Assembly: GCF_003795145.1 (NCBI RefSeq)
Contig: NZ_CP027786.1
Location: 2,656,975 to 2,720,974, forward strand
Source of the DNA: Tetragenococcus koreensis
GTDB taxonomy: Bacteria > Bacillota > Bacilli > Lactobacillales > Enterococcaceae
DNA length: 64,000 nucleotides
Direction of reading: 5' to 3'
Shown here: piece after piece, positions 35,519-42,977 of the stretch
How the letters are laid out: each line of letters opens with the position of its first letter
How positions within the stretch are numbered: position 1 is the first letter of the stretch
Notes under the pieces: generated by a model
Seen by the model: the letters and a program-made list of their open reading frames with translations, nothing else
The model's database searches: none
Told to the model about the DNA's origin: nothing
Position numbers and translations under genes: made by a program

Positions 35519-36313
35519 TTATGCTTCTAACAATTGCTTTTTCTTTGCTTCGAATTCTTCTTGTGTAATAATTTCGTCATCAACCAGTTCTTTTAAATCT
35601 CTGATCTGTTTTGCTAGACTATCATTCGGATTAGTCATTTCAACTTTTTGAGATGTTTCATGACCGTTTTCTGCGATAATGCCGTCTAATAATGAGCAAA
35701 TTCTATAAAAATTATCGTAAGCTGCTTTTACCATCATTCCTTGCTTTGTCTCTTGTTTGATAAAATATGCTTCTAAAAAATTTCCATCTTTTAAAGCAAT
35801 GTTTACACCTAACTTATCTGTATAATCAAATTGTTTTCCACCAGTAGTTGCACCCACAATCGAACCAACTCCACCAGCTAGTGCACCACCAACAACTGCA
35901 CGAGTAATGCCATGTTTTTTATTTTTAGAGTGTCCTCTTTCTATTGGTGTGTATCCAACGATGTCAGAATAAGGAATGACCTCAAAAGGCTTTGTAAGTG
36001 TTTTTGGTTGCATGATTTCTTTGTCTACCGGATCGAATAAAAGCCGATCGAATAACAAGGCATCATGACTTCGAAATTTTTCTTTTGTTTGATTAATAGT
36101 TTCTTTATCTTCATCAAAATTTACCTTTTCGGCTTGATCCAATAGTTTATTAAAATCATCAAAAGTATATCTGATTTTTGCATTTGTTAAACTCTTCATT
36201 CCAACATTCTTAAACACCTTGCTGTAACACTCTTCACCGAGATATTTATTATCTTTTGTTACTACTCTTTTACTCAATGGCCCAATTTTTTTACCACATT
36301 TTGCACACTTCAT
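35519..36313 (-). CDS. Zinc-ribbon and SHOCT domain protein of the lysogeny module
   Basis: A 264-residue protein. The N-terminus has CxxCGKKIGPLSKR and a second Cys in GEECYSKVF, a DUF4428-like zinc knuckle. A middle glycine-rich segment (GGALAGGVGSIVGATTGG, about residues 140-160) could be membrane associated. The C-terminus is a SHOCT motif (LAKQIRDLKELVDDEIITQEEFEAKKKQLLEA). Such proteins occur in Gram-positive prophages between int and cI and are expressed in lysogens; superinfection exclusion is suspected, not shown. Confidence 0.75.
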   Translation of the reverse strand: MKCAKCGKKIGPLSKRVVTKDNKYLGEECYSKVFKNVGMKSLTNAKIRYTFDDFNKLLDQAEKVNFDEDKETINQTKEKFRSHDALLFDRLLFDPVDKEIMQPKTLTKPFEVIPYSDIVGYTPIERGHSKNKKHGITRAVVGGALAGGVGSIVGATTGGKQFDYTDKLGVNIALKDGNFLEAYFIKQETKQGMMVKAAYDNFYRICSLLDGIIAENGHETSQKVEMTNPNDSLAKQIRDLKELVDDEIITQEEFEAKKKQLLEA

Positions 36314-36369
36314 TTTATTTACTCCTTTCTATTCTATAAATAAACCCAAGCAGGGAGACCCTGCAAGGA

Positions 36370-37065
36370 TTAAAACACAACTTTACCCACAATGCGGATG
36401 TTATTATCTTCGTTTGCCAAGATATCATCGTAATCTTGGTTTAAGCTTACCAAACGTAAGTTATCCTTTTCAAGGTAAACTTTTTTAATATAAGCATTCT
36501 CGTCAATTTGTACAACCATTATCGCTCCGTTTATAGGATTTGGGTATTTCTCTACGAAAATGATTTCGCCATCTTCAAAAATTGGCTCCATACTGTTCCC
36601 AGATACCAGGAAAGCTAAGTCATAATGGCTTGGTATTTCTCCGTCAAATGAAACTGTTTCTCCATAGGTGGGTTCTAAATCTAAAATGCCTGTTCCAGCT
36701 GATACTTTTGATTGTAGATAAATGTCGTTATCTTGATATTCGCTTATATCAATAATTTTGTTTTGTTCTTCTAATTCGTGTTGTGCATAATTATATACTT
36801 TTGTTTGACGGTCGGGATTTAAGCGGTTATATATAGTAGTAATTTCTTTCGAAGAATCATACCAGCCCATTAAACTTTGAGGAGTAGTATGGAGAATTCT
36901 TGCAATTTCATTTAAAGTCTCAGTCGGCATTTTTTCTATGTCGCCTTTTTCGTACCTAAATATAGTAGATCTTGAAACTCCCAATTTATTAGCAATATCA
37001 TCCGCGCTTATTTTTAGTTCTTTTCTTCTAGCTTTTATTCGTTCCCCGACTTTAATTTTAAGCAC
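36370..37065 (-). CDS. cI: CI-like repressor with S24 peptidase domain
   Basis: A 231-residue prophage repressor. N-terminal XRE helix-turn-helix (DDIANKLGVSRSTIFRYEKGD), linker, then a LexA-like S24 domain. The self-cleavage site is probably VSAGTG, the catalytic Ser is in SGNSMEP and the Lys is in IKKVYLEK. RecA-stimulated cleavage would induce the phage. The start is uncertain: GTG 37065 lies directly on the AGGAGG, whereas ATT 37056 would have 8-base spacing and give KVGERIKARRKELK as the mature-looking start. Divergent from the early genes. Confidence 0.93.
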   Translation of the reverse strand: MLKIKVGERIKARRKELKISADDIANKLGVSRSTIFRYEKGDIEKMPTETLNEIARILHTTPQSLMGWYDSSKEITTIYNRLNPDRQTKVYNYAQHELEEQNKIIDISEYQDNDIYLQSKVSAGTGILDLEPTYGETVSFDGEIPSHYDLAFLVSGNSMEPIFEDGEIIFVEKYPNPINGAIMVVQIDENAYIKKVYLEKDNLRLVSLNQDYDDILANEDNNIRIVGKVVF

Positions 37066-37085
37066 CTCCTAAGTAGTATAAACTA

Positions 37086-37174
37086 ATTATAAAATAAAAG
37101 ATGCAAAAATGCAACATTTTTAGTAGCATAAATGCAACTTTTTTATTGACAATTGAAATACAAGGGGTTATACT
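37086..37174. promoter_or_regulatory. Divergent lysogenic/lytic promoters and CI operators
   Basis: Rightward promoter: TTGACA (37146-37151), 17 bp, TATACT (37169-37174). Leftward promoter for cI: TTGCAT and TATAAT on the reverse strand (37114-37109 and 37091-37086), 17 bp apart. Two operator-like sites, ATGCAAAAATGCAAC (37101-37115) and GCATAAATGCAAC (37125-37137), lie about 23 bp apart; the first covers the cI -35 box. Confidence 0.75.
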
Positions 37175-37185
37175 TGATTTAACAA

Positions 37186-37201
37186 GTCGCAGTAATGCGA
37201 C
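37186..37201. promoter_or_regulatory. GTCGCA palindrome in the early leader
   Basis: GTCGCA-GTAA-TGCGAC lies just after the rightward promoter, before the first early gene. A similar GCGAC-AAA-GTCGC palindrome is at 37422-37434 near the end of that gene. Candidate binding sites for the small XRE protein. Confidence 0.5.
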
Positions 37202-37222
37202 AAAAAGCAAGGAGGTGTGAAA

Positions 37223-37468
37223 ATGGTAGATACGAATAAGTTAAAAGGAATTATTGTCGAGCGAGGAACAACACAGCAAAATGTTGCAGAAAGTATCGGT
37301 ATTAATCGAAGCACATTTTATCGTAAAATGAAAAATGGGGGAGATTTTTCGATAGGGGAAGCGCAAAAAATAGCCGAAAACGTCCCATTAACCAATGAAG
37401 AGGCTGTAGAAATTTTTTTTAGCGACAAAGTCGCATTTACGCTACAAAGAAAGAAACAGGAGGTATAG
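37223..37468 (+). CDS. Small XRE family protein (Cro-like)
   Basis: An 81-residue helix-turn-helix protein (TQQNVAESIGINRSTFYRKMKNG), first gene of the rightward early operon and opposite cI, the position of Cro. ATG 37223 follows AAGGAGG by seven bases. It probably represses the cI promoter or its own. The C-terminal tail is basic. Confidence 0.85.
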   Translation: MVDTNKLKGIIVERGTTQQNVAESIGINRSTFYRKMKNGGDFSIGEAQKIAENVPLTNEEAVEIFFSDKVAFTLQRKKQEV

Positions 37469-37470
37469 AA

Positions 37471-37686
37471 ATGGAAAAAGAAAATAATAATGAAGAAACA
37501 AAGGAAAATACGACTGAAATTGAAGTGGGAGAACCTGGAAGATTAGGAGACATGGAAGTTGAAATATCTGTAAATACTGATGAATTGATAGAAAAAGTAG
37601 AACGGCTTCAACAATTACTTGAAGAAGCCGAACAACTAAAAAAGGAAATTGCTGAATTTCAATTTAAAACAATATTTTCATTTTAA
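37471..37686 (+). CDS. Small acidic coiled-coil protein, unknown
   Basis: A 71-residue protein that I do not recognise. The N-terminal half is very acidic (Glu/Asn/Thr), the C-terminal half a predicted coiled coil (ELIEKVERLQQLLEEAEQLKKEIAEF). AGGAGG precedes ATG. It follows the XRE gene by two bases and its end overlaps, tail to tail, a reverse-strand gene. Confidence 0.65.
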   Translation: MEKENNNEETKENTTEIEVGEPGRLGDMEVEISVNTDELIEKVERLQQLLEEAEQLKKEIAEFQFKTIFSF

Positions 37687-37911
37687 ATATTCTTCACCAG
37701 CTTTTTTATACATTTCGTTCCAGTTTTTAAACTTTGAATGATGCGAAACATACTTGTCAAATTCTCGGTTATTAGTAGGTTTGAAAGTTTTTGCAGTAAC
37801 CGAACTATCATAGTTGTGAACAAAACTATCGATAGAATTGAATTTAGTATATTTTTTCATAAATTTGCTGGTAAACAAATCAGACAATTTCACTTTGATA
37901 TTTTTCTTCAA
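37678..37911 (-). CDS. Reverse-strand small gene in the early region, unknown
   Basis: A 77-residue basic, aromatic-rich protein (SKFMKKYTKFNSIDSFV, then FKNWNEMYKKAGEEYL). No family recognised. Support is strong: the reverse strand carries AAGGAGGTGAT six bases before TTG 37911, and TATAAT further upstream at a promoter-like distance. It runs against all neighbouring genes, like a moron gene expressed in the lysogen. Confidence 0.72.
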   Translation of the reverse strand: MKKNIKVKLSDLFTSKFMKKYTKFNSIDSFVHNYDSSVTAKTFKPTNNREFDKYVSHHSKFKNWNEMYKKAGEEYLK

Positions 37912-37971
37912 TTAATCACCTCCTTAGAGGTAATTATAACAAACAAAATTTAAAAAAAGGAGATGACAACC

Positions 37972-38202
37972 ATGGAAATAACCAAAGTAACGACTATCCC
38001 ACAGAAGTGGATGGAAAAATCACACGCGATGAAATATTTCGGGCTGGATGAACGAAAACCTTACTTCCAATCGCTTTTGAAAGAATTTAAAGAGGGACAG
38101 TTTTCCGATGGCTATTTAAGCCCAACATATCGCGTGGTGTTGATAGACGTTAACCGATTTGAAGATTTTCTCAAAGATAGAGAGGAGCGGAAATTTCGAT
38201 GA
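37972..38202 (+). CDS. DUF771/excisionase-like small DNA-binding protein
   Basis: A 76-residue early protein with the pattern of phage DUF771 or excisionase-like proteins: PQKWMEKSHAMKYFGLDERKPYFQSLLKEF, ending with a Phe-rich DVNRFEDFLKDRE. Winged-helix DNA binding is likely. ATG 37972 is preceded by AAGGAG at 9 bases; the ATG at 37963 overlaps that site. Its stop overlaps the next start by ATGA. Confidence 0.7.
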   Translation: MEITKVTTIPQKWMEKSHAMKYFGLDERKPYFQSLLKEFKEGQFSDGYLSPTYRVVLIDVNRFEDFLKDREERKFR

Positions 38203-38351
38203 AACCACGTACAAAAAGAATCTTAACGTTAATTATAGCGATCGCGCTCGTTTCATCATTGAATTTTTACCACAGTTTATTAATTATCGTGCCACCTTTG
38301 ATAGCTTTGTTATTAAATTTGAATGAATATGACGAGGAGGTGAGCGAGTGA
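38199..38351 (+). CDS. Small membrane protein, 50 residues
   Basis: ATG 38199 overlaps the preceding stop (ATGA). After a basic start (KPRTKR) there are two hydrophobic stretches (ILTLIIAIALVSSL and LLIIVPPLIALLLNL). GAGGAG lies about 15 bases upstream. It ends with a GTGA overlap to the next gene, so it is translationally coupled on both sides. Function unknown; phage early membrane peptides often act in exclusion or lysis control. Confidence 0.65.
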   Translation: MKPRTKRILTLIIAIALVSSLNFYHSLLIIVPPLIALLLNLNEYDEEVSE

Positions 38352-38707
38352 CAATTTTAGGAAACTACGAATCAAGCGTGCGCGATCTAAATCAAGATAC
38401 CATCGATAAAATTATGTATTTAGTCGCAAATCGCACAGGACGCACAGAAACGGCTGTTTTAGATGATATACGTAAAGTCTTGGATCATTTTGAGCGGACA
38501 AAGCAAAGTCTGTTAGAAGACGTGACAGGCATCGAAAGTCGTGTTGAAGATTACTTTTGGAGTAACAGCATTAAAGTATACGACCGTAAAGACACGGGCA
38601 CAGCCAACTTTTTTAAGACGTCAGAAGGACAATTTGTTTTAAATCACGACGGCAATTTGTACCAAATCGTTAAAGAAGAACCGTTATTAGTACTAAAAAA
38701 AGACTGA
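38348..38707 (+). CDS. Early phage protein, unknown
   Basis: A 119-residue mostly helical protein starting at GTG, with GAGGAGGTGAG just upstream. No family recognised. The C-terminal part (GQFVLNHDGNLYQIVKEEPLLVL) looks like a small beta-sheet module. The next gene follows after 96 bp. Confidence 0.65.
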   Translation: MTILGNYESSVRDLNQDTIDKIMYLVANRTGRTETAVLDDIRKVLDHFERTKQSLLEDVTGIESRVEDYFWSNSIKVYDRKDTGTANFFKTSEGQFVLNHDGNLYQIVKEEPLLVLKKD

Positions 38708-38803
38708 TTCCGCCGCAAACGAAATCAGTAAATAGGAAAATATTTATACAAGAAGTATACCACAAATGTGAATCTTTGGGAATGACGTACGAAAGGAGCA
38801 ATC

Positions 38804-39049
38804 ATGAAAATAAAAATAGATGACATCGGTCGCATCCATTTAATCGACGAATACAAGCCTTATGGCTCGATCATATTTGATGTGATGGACGAAAGAGTCG
38901 GCGTTTACCAAGATTCGGGCGATCCGGAAATAAGAACAGCTTTTGAACACATTGAAGAATCCGCTGAATTTGAAAAGTATGAACTGATTGATGGACTGAG
39001 AGAAATTATTGAGATATTGGAGGGGAATTATCGTGAGTACACTTTATGA
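38804..39049 (+). CDS. Early phage protein, 81 residues, unknown
   Basis: A small acidic protein beginning KIKIDDIGRIHLIDEYKPYGSIIFDV, with AAAGGAG before ATG. No family recognised. It overlaps the Gp157 start by 17 bases, indicating coupled translation with the recombination module. Confidence 0.65.
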   Translation: MKIKIDDIGRIHLIDEYKPYGSIIFDVMDERVGVYQDSGDPEIRTAFEHIEESAEFEKYELIDGLREIIEILEGNYREYTL

Positions 39050-39515
39050 ACTAACAGGAAGCTATTTACAACTAATCGAAATGGCTGAAGATAACGACAG
39101 CGAAGCGATTAAAGACACGCTAGAAAGTGTAAATGAAGCAATCGACGACAAAGCAGAAAACACAGCTAAAGTCATCCGTGAATTAGAAGGCAGAAGCGAA
39201 ACGAAAAAGAAAGAAGCACAACGTTTAAGAGAAAGTGCAACATCTTTAGATAACCAAATCAGAAATCTAAAAAGCTATTTACAAGAACAATTAGAACTTA
39301 CAAACCGAACGAAAATTCAAGGTGAATTATTTACGGTTTCTGTACAAAACAACCCGCCTTCTGTTCACGTGGAAAACGAAAAGAAAGTGCCGTTAGATTA
39401 TTTTGTTGAGCAAGATCCTAAGTTAGATAAAACACTGCTTAAAAACGCATTGAAAAATGGGAATGAAATCGATGGGGCTGAACTAAGACAACAACGAAGT
39501 TTAAGAATTAGGTGA
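39033..39515 (+). CDS. Siphovirus Gp157 family protein
   Basis: A 160-residue coiled-coil protein of the Gp157 family. It has the N-terminal TLYELTGSYLQLIEMAEDNDSEAIKDTLE, the central Lys/Glu-rich coiled coil and the C-terminal QNNPPSVHV...VPLDYFVEQDPKLDKTLLKNALKNGNEIDGAEL. GTG 39033 follows GGAGGGG. The family occurs with Sak4/Erf recombination genes and has been associated with resistance to other phages in Streptococcus thermophilus; its mechanism is unknown. Confidence 0.88.
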   Translation: MSTLYELTGSYLQLIEMAEDNDSEAIKDTLESVNEAIDDKAENTAKVIRELEGRSETKKKEAQRLRESATSLDNQIRNLKSYLQEQLELTNRTKIQGELFTVSVQNNPPSVHVENEKKVPLDYFVEQDPKLDKTLLKNALKNGNEIDGAELRQQRSLRIR

Positions 39516-39557
39516 TTTTCTGTGGAAGAAAAATAAATTGAAAGGTGGTGATATGAA

Positions 39558-40244
39558 GTGAAAATGATGAAGGCAGAAGACATTAAACGTTTTGACAATT
39601 GGACCTGCCTCATTTACTCAGAGCCGGGGAAAGGAAAAACTTCCATGGTGAAATCCTTAAAAGGAAAAACAGTTCTTTTATCCGTTGATGGCATGTATCA
39701 CGTTTTAAGTCAACAAAAAGACATTGTCATCCAAGTAATGGATCCGGACAAACCAAACCAAGACCTAGGAGATTTCTACCGATTTTTAACAAAACACAAA
39801 GACGAATACGACAATGTTGTCATTGATAATTTATCGACGTTTCAAAAATATTGGCTAAACGCCAGAGCAACTGAAACAAGAAGCGGACAACCTGAAATTA
39901 AAGACTACGGCGTTGTAAATAGGATTTTATTTGATTTTATCGCAAGTCTTAAACAACTAGAAAAAAACGTTTTGATTTTTGCTCACGAAAAGAAAGTGGA
40001 TGTTGAGATGGACTCAGGTAGATCTTACACCCAATTTCAACCGGACCTCCGAAATTTAGATGCCATTATGGGGATTATCCCTATTGTAGGCAGGTTGGTC
40101 ATTGTAAAGAGCGAAGAAAATCAAGAAAACGAAAGAATCATTGTATTGCAACCAACGCAATCAACAAGAGCTAAAGATCAGCTCATAAGCGACACTCAAA
40201 CCATCGGACAGATGGAATTAATACCAAAATTACAACAACAATAA
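39558..40244 (+). CDS. Sak4-like AAA ATPase (RecA-fold single-strand annealing partner)
   Basis: A 228-residue NTPase. Walker A is SEPGKGKTSM near residues 21-30, and Walker B VVIDNLS near residue 95. The C-terminal sensor region is FAHEKKVDVEMD...GRLVIV. This is the AAA_24 phage family that includes Sak4 recombinases, which need an SSB partner; the DUF669 gene directly downstream fits. GTG 39558 has AAAGGTGG upstream. Role: recombination during phage replication. Confidence 0.85.
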   Translation: MKMMKAEDIKRFDNWTCLIYSEPGKGKTSMVKSLKGKTVLLSVDGMYHVLSQQKDIVIQVMDPDKPNQDLGDFYRFLTKHKDEYDNVVIDNLSTFQKYWLNARATETRSGQPEIKDYGVVNRILFDFIASLKQLEKNVLIFAHEKKVDVEMDSGRSYTQFQPDLRNLDAIMGIIPIVGRLVIVKSEENQENERIIVLQPTQSTRAKDQLISDTQTIGQMELIPKLQQQ

Positions 40245-40260
40245 AAAGGAGATTTTTAAT

Positions 40261-40752
40261 ATGGGACTATTAGACACACTACAATCAGTAAAAGACGAAG
40301 GATTTGACGCAAAAAACGACAAGGTGAACCAAAGCCAAAGATTAGAGCCAGGGAACTATCCAGTACGTTTAAAATCAGCGCAAGCTGGGCAAAGCAAAGC
40401 AGGTCGAGACCAAATCGCTATTTCATTGGAAGTTGTTTCTGGGGGAAATAAAGACCGACAAGAACTTATCTTTGTATCTTTTGACGACGAACTACCACCA
40501 TTTGTTTTAGAAAAAAATGGGCGAATCCTCTTAAAAATTGCAGCGATGGTAGGCGTGGAATTTACAAAAAAAGATTTAGAAGATGAATATTCTGCTTCAG
40601 AAGCTTTATCAAAAGGCGTTGGGAAACAATTTAAAATGGAATTGACGACCGCACCTAATAAAAAGAATCCAGATTTTCCATACAGAAATTATGATTTTGA
40701 ACTTTTAGAGGACGCTGAAGATAGTGATGAGGATGAAGATCTTCCGTTTTAA
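40261..40752 (+). CDS. DUF669 family, SSB-like recombination partner
   Basis: A 163-residue DUF669 protein. The start GLLDTLQSVKDEGFDA and the core YPVRLKSAQ...GRDQIAISLEVVSG are typical. The C-terminus is a long acidic run ending DEDEDLPF, which closely mimics the acidic tip of SSB (DDDIPF). It may bind single-stranded DNA and recruit partners as SSB does. AAAAGGAG precedes ATG. Linked to the Sak4-like gene by 16 bp. Confidence 0.82.
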   Translation: MGLLDTLQSVKDEGFDAKNDKVNQSQRLEPGNYPVRLKSAQAGQSKAGRDQIAISLEVVSGGNKDRQELIFVSFDDELPPFVLEKNGRILLKIAAMVGVEFTKKDLEDEYSASEALSKGVGKQFKMELTTAPNKKNPDFPYRNYDFELLEDAEDSDEDEDLPF

Positions 40753-40763
40753 GTTATAAAAAC

Positions 40764-41057
40764 TTGTTACAAAACGATTTTTCACAATGTCCGAAAAATA
40801 GGCCTGAACCGTTGGGAGAGTAAGGAGGAATACATTGTTACAGAAATTGTTATAAGGTTGTTACAAAAAGCAAAATGTAACAAAAAAATCAAAGGAATTT
40901 TAAAAACTTTTGTAACTGTAACATACTTATAACATTTTTTGTAACACGAAAATCCCTTGTCGCCCAATGGACATAGCGATTTTGTTACAATGTTACACCT
41001 ATAAATATATAAGTAAATAAAAGTATAAAAAAAAATATTTCCCCTCCCTTTGTAACA
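40764..41057. other. Iteron-rich region, putative phage replication origin
   Basis: No gene in this 386-bp gap. TGTTACA or its complement TGTAACA, with close variants, occurs about ten times in both orientations (for example 40764, 40835, 40858, 40876, 40917, 40938, 40981, 40991, 41050), amid AT-rich DNA. It lies directly before the primase-like gene. Iterons plus AT-rich DNA next to a replication gene suggest an origin. Confidence 0.65.
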
Positions 41058-41138
41058 TTCACAAAGTCGAGGAAGAAATATTGAACCGATTGCTTATTTG
41101 ATTAACTTCAATATAGCACACAAAGAAGGTGAGCGCAA

Positions 41139-42977
41139 GTGGGAGAAATAATTTTTGATAAGTCCCGCAGAAATTTAAAAAAAGTATACAACCGAATTAA
41201 TTCAACAAACTTAAACCAATATGTAAAAGCGCAAATGGAAGAAGTCTTGTTTCTGGCTATTGGAGGATACAATCGAACTTATGAATTGCTCTTAGCTATG
41301 GGGTTAAAACCAGATGAAATAGCAACTTTTTCTAATCTAAATTTATCACAACAATTTTTGAATGAAACGCATAAAAAAAGAGCCATTTATTTAAGAAAAA
41401 TCAATTATGTGACTAACGTAGGGAAAAATTTTGACTTTCAATCAAAGCGTCTTGATTTAAATGTAGCCGATGGTTTTGAAGAAAATTTGATGGTTTATGA
41501 AAATGCGCAAAGGACTGTTGGAATTGGAAAAAAGAAAGAAGATTGGCAGAAGCCTAGCATAGTTGTGATGGACGATCCGTCTTTAAATTTACAATTCGAA
41601 GGCCATCGATTTAAGTATGAAACAAAGATTGGGTTTGCTCAAGTAAGGAATAGAAATGCGACTCCTAGTGATATTGTCCAAGAAATAAAACCAGTGGATG
41701 AAGCTAAAAATATGATGTTTGCCATGTACCAAGAGAACATGGTGGATGAAGCCGAAATACTAGATGGACTAAATCGACTAAGAGAATCTGTGCATTTACA
41801 ACTAAAAGACGATTGGGCAATGAACCCAACTGAGTATAAAAAGATTTTGGGTTCAAACAAGCTGGCAACACGTTTGAAAGAAATAGATGAATTAGGAATT
41901 TATCAGTTAAAAACAAACAAAAGAATCGGATATAAAAATGCACGATGGGTGATTATCCCTGACAAGGCATTTGAATTTAAAGGGTTTGACTATAAGGACG
42001 AAAAAGATCTCTTTAATGAAGAGTTGGAAGCAGAAGAAAACGAAGAACAAGCTTATATCCAAGAACAGGAAAGTAAATTGAATGAAATCCTATCGATCGA
42101 GTTACCGTTTAATATCCGACAAGGGGTAATAGGCAAACAACTTAATTCGTCTATGGCTTCTTTGCAAGGATTCTTAGAAGACGTGGATGACATCGAAAAA
42201 GAAAAAATCAATGGACTTGATTTATTAGACGGTGCGACTACAGAAGAAGAATATCACACGATTAAACGCAACAATTTGGCTTATTACATTGATGGAAATT
42301 TCAAAAACAACGAACGAAGTGACAAAAATTATTTGGGTGGACGTCGTTTAATCAGTATCGACGTAGATGATGATAATTCCTCTTATGAACGTGAGCAAGT
42401 AGAAGAAACAGTAGAAGAACAGGGATTGTTTGCACTTGTTTATCCTACAGCAAAATATTATTACAACGGAGCAAAACGTTGGCGCATTGTACTAATGGCT
42501 GACGAAGAAATGGATAAAGAGCAATACAAGCAAACGGTAACTGGTGTAGCAAATATGTTTGGTTTAGAAATTGATGAAGCGAGCAAGAAAGTTTCTCAAT
42601 TAATGGGGTACCCACTAGTTAAAGATGATGTTTCTGTGATTTCTGGTTCGATGGTAAACGTGCACCAATTTTATGTAGAACCAAAACCAAAAGCAAAAAA
42701 TGTTTTACCAATGAATAAAGTAACAAGCAGTAACAAATCAGTGGCTGACTTCGAACATCCACAAGCTAAGCTTTTAAAACAAGCATTAAATGAGGGCGTA
42801 CCAGAAGGCAAACGTAACGAAACGTATTATCAAATATCTATGTACTTACGCGACACCTTAGATAACCCAGATATGGCTGTGTGGCACGATGAGGCAGCCG
42901 AATTGATTGAAACGATGAAAGAGCAGGCGGAAGCTGACGGACTACCAGAAAAAGAAATTGAGGTGATATTCCGATGA
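41139..42977 (+). CDS. Phage replication protein with primase-like C-terminal half
   Basis: A 612-residue protein. Residues about 1-310 are unrecognised, with a winged-helix-like stretch (EYKKILGSNKLATRLKEIDELGIYQLKTNKRIG). A highly charged linker follows. Residues 395-510 look like an archaeo-eukaryotic primase core: RRLISIDVDDDNS with acidic motif I, YPTAKYYYNGAKRWRIVLMAD with motif III, and LMGYPLV. The C-terminus resembles a primase C-terminal helical domain. GTG start after AAGGTGAG. It probably recognises the iterons upstream and primes replication. It overlaps the helicase gene by ATGA. Confidence 0.7.
   Translation: MGEIIFDKSRRNLKKVYNRINSTNLNQYVKAQMEEVLFLAIGGYNRTYELLLAMGLKPDEIATFSNLNLSQQFLNETHKKRAIYLRKINYVTNVGKNFDFQSKRLDLNVADGFEENLMVYENAQRTVGIGKKKEDWQKPSIVVMDDPSLNLQFEGHRFKYETKIGFAQVRNRNATPSDIVQEIKPVDEAKNMMFAMYQENMVDEAEILDGLNRLRESVHLQLKDDWAMNPTEYKKILGSNKLATRLKEIDELGIYQLKTNKRIGYKNARWVIIPDKAFEFKGFDYKDEKDLFNEELEAEENEEQAYIQEQESKLNEILSIELPFNIRQGVIGKQLNSSMASLQGFLEDVDDIEKEKINGLDLLDGATTEEEYHTIKRNNLAYYIDGNFKNNERSDKNYLGGRRLISIDVDDDNSSYEREQVEETVEEQGLFALVYPTAKYYYNGAKRWRIVLMADEEMDKEQYKQTVTGVANMFGLEIDEASKKVSQLMGYPLVKDDVSVISGSMVNVHQFYVEPKPKAKNVLPMNKVTSSNKSVADFEHPQAKLLKQALNEGVPEGKRNETYYQISMYLRDTLDNPDMAVWHDEAAELIETMKEQAEADGLPEKEIEVIFR

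Noticed and set aside
37738..37953. Forward open frame of 71 codons in the early phage region
   Set aside because: It overlaps the reverse-strand gene that has a full ribosome site, and lacks one itself.
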